Source of the DNA: Nocardioides sp. L-11A
GTDB lineage: Bacteria > Actinomycetota > Actinomycetes > Propionibacteriales > Nocardioidaceae
DNA: 64,000 nucleotides
Assembly: GCA_029961745.1 (NCBI GenBank)
Contig: CP124680.1
Coordinates: 5,580,001 to 5,644,000, forward strand
Reading direction: 5' to 3'
Shown: positions 63,077 through 64,000 of the stretch, piece after piece
Layout of the letters: each line of letters starts with the position of its first letter
Position numbering within the stretch: the stretch's first letter is position 1
Position numbers and translations under genes: made by a program
Notes under the pieces: generated by a model
Database searches by the model: none
Seen by the model: only the letters and a program-made list of their open reading frames with translations
Told to the model about the DNA's origin: nothing

Positions 63077-63829
63077 ATGACCACCATCGACTCCAGAGTC
63101 GCCCTCGTCACCGGCGGCAACCGCGGCCTCGGCCTCGCCACGGCCCGACGCCTGGGACAGGAGGGCGTGACGATCGTGATCGGCGCGCGGGACGCCGACC
63201 GCGCCCGCGCCGCCGTCACCGGGCTGCGCGCGGCGGGCGTGTGGGCCAGCGCCGTGCCGCTGGACGTCGACGACGCGGCGAGCGCCCGCGCCGCGGCCGA
63301 CCGGATCCGCCGCGAGCACGGCCGGCTCGACATCCTGGTCAACAACGCCGGGATCCTGCCGGAGGCGACGGCGACCCACACCGCCGGACCGCTCGACCCC
63401 GACCTCTTCTGGCGCACCTTCCGCACCAACGTGCTCGGCGCCGTCGCGGTGACGGCAGCCGTGCTCCCTCTCCTCGTGGAGTCCGAACGGGGACGGGTGG
63501 TGAACGTGTCGAGCCGGATGGGCTCGCTGCGCGACCAGCTCGACCCCGCGTCGCCGTACCATGCGCTGGTGGTGCCGGCCTACCAGTCCTCGAAGGCCGC
63601 GCTCAACGGGCTCACGGTGGCGCTGGCGAAGCAGCTCGCGGACACCCGGGTCAAGGTCAACTCGGTGTGCCCGGGTTGGGTGCAGACCGACCTCGGCGGT
63701 GCGGGCAACCGCGCGGCCGCGCCGACGCCGGCCGAGGAGGCGGCGGACGTCGTGGTGCGCGCCGCGCTCCTGGACGACGCGGGCCCGTCAGGAGCCTTCT
63801 TCGACACCGACGGCGCCGTGCCCTGGTGA
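63077..63829 (+). CDS. Short-chain dehydrogenase/reductase (classical)
   Basis: A 250-residue classical SDR: TGGNRGLG cofactor motif (12-19), NNAG (near 90), catalytic Ser in VVNVSSRMGS and YxxxK as YQSSK, followed by the CPGWVQTDLGG region. In contrast to the SDR at 20.5 kb, all catalytic residues are present. It resembles carbonyl reductase-like SDRs with NADPH preference (Arg in GNRG). Divergent from the SRPBCC gene; no operon partner. Confidence 0.9.
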   Translation: MTTIDSRVALVTGGNRGLGLATARRLGQEGVTIVIGARDADRARAAVTGLRAAGVWASAVPLDVDDAASARAAADRIRREHGRLDILVNNAGILPEATATHTAGPLDPDLFWRTFRTNVLGAVAVTAAVLPLLVESERGRVVNVSSRMGSLRDQLDPASPYHALVVPAYQSSKAALNGLTVALAKQLADTRVKVNSVCPGWVQTDLGGAGNRAAAPTPAEEAADVVVRAALLDDAGPSGAFFDTDGAVPW

Positions 63830-63849
63830 CCGAGCGCTGGGAGCGGGCG

Positions 63850-64000
63850 TCAGCCGCGGGCGGCCCACCACTCCCGGAGCGCGGCGGCCGCGGCGTCCTC
63901 GGCCATCGGGCCGTTGTCGAGGCGCAGCTCGAGCAGGAACTTGTAGGCCTCCCCGACCTCGCGGCCCGGACCGATGTCGAGAATCGTCATGATCTGGTTG
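63850..64000 (-). CDS. 3' end of a CCA tRNA nucleotidyltransferase/poly(A) polymerase-family gene
   Basis: Translation of the minus strand from the window edge gives an open frame ending in TGA (63850-63852) with NQIMTILDIGPGREVGEAYK, then a FLLELRLDNGPMAEDAA segment and a WWAARG end. The GPGREVGEAYKFLLELRL pattern is the C-terminal helical region of actinobacterial CCA-adding/PcnA proteins. Only about 50 residues are visible, so the call is provisional. It converges on the SDR gene. Confidence 0.6.
   Translation of the reverse strand, partial: NQIMTILDIGPGREVGEAYKFLLELRLDNGPMAEDAAAAALREWWAARG

Noticed and set aside
1..64000. tRNA, rRNA, CRISPR array, insertion sequence or prophage
   Set aside because: No cloverleaf, spaced repeats, transposase, integrase or terminal inverted repeats were found on reading both strands.

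Overview
The window is chromosomal DNA from a very GC-rich actinobacterium. Gene content and protein style (Ino1, FemAB-like transferase, FHA proteins, a C+ type S18, a dnaB intein) fit the Propionibacteriales, most likely Nocardioides or a close relative; this is inferred from the proteins, not from a search. The backbone is a conserved block seen in many actinobacteria (for example ino1, padR, class A PBP, membrane glycosyltransferase, rpsF, ssb, rpsR, rplI, dnaB in mycobacteria). Here it is inverted and opened by three insertions: about 19 kb between rplI and dnaB, about 23 kb between rpsF and the glycosyltransferase, and about 3 kb between the PBP and padR.

Region by region. 1-2.2 kb: a MarR regulator (cut by the window edge), a divergent PAP2-family membrane protein and an alpha/beta hydrolase. 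2.2-4.9 kb: dnaB split by a 427-residue homing-endonuclease intein; upstream of it lies a 0.5 kb gene-free stretch with a cluster of DnaA-box-like sites. 5.4-7.3 kb: a MATE exporter and a small membrane protein. 7.3-12.8 kb: an Lrp/AsnC regulator and a divergent four-gene 2-oxoacid dehydrogenase operon (probably branched-chain), separated by a perfect 25-bp palindrome. 12.8-23.8 kb: a catabolic island with a TetR regulator, an NCS1 permease, an alpha/beta hydrolase, a FAH/hydratase-family enzyme, a betaine-type ABC importer with an FMN reductase, and a divergent SDR, flavin reductase and LLM monooxygenase operon. 23.9-26.4 kb: a lipoprotein, then rplI, rpsR, ssb and rpsF. 26.7-29.5 kb: an FHA-FHA-TM-trypsin-like protein and endonuclease IV.

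29.5-47.2 kb is a second and larger catabolic locus. It holds a fused indolepyruvate:ferredoxin oxidoreductase, an HpcH/HpaI aldolase, a dimethylformamidase large-subunit homologue, a DAO-type flavin oxidase, an aldehyde dehydrogenase, a full Opp/Dpp-type importer, a PLP decarboxylase, a GntR/FCD regulator and a nitrilase-family amidase. Eleven minus-strand genes are packed, mostly with 4-nt stop/start overlaps, so they look like one to three transcripts for uptake and breakdown of an amide- or amine-containing (probably arylalkyl) compound. I do not recognise this combination as a described pathway.

47.2-53.1 kb: FemAB-like transferase, alanine-racemase-family protein, membrane mannosyltransferase-like protein and class A PBP (cell envelope). 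53.3-55.9 kb: an uncharacterised two-gene unit, one gene encoding an M16-type peptidase domain tethered to the membrane. 56.0-57.8 kb: padR and ino1. 57.9-61.4 kb: a short-amide locus with an AmiC-like sensor, MarR, acetamidase/formamidase and an AmiS/UreI channel. 61.4-64 kb: an EEP-family phosphatase/nuclease, an SRPBCC protein, an SDR and the 3' end of a CCA-adding/poly(A) polymerase family gene. No rRNA, tRNA, CRISPR array, insertion sequence or prophage was seen.
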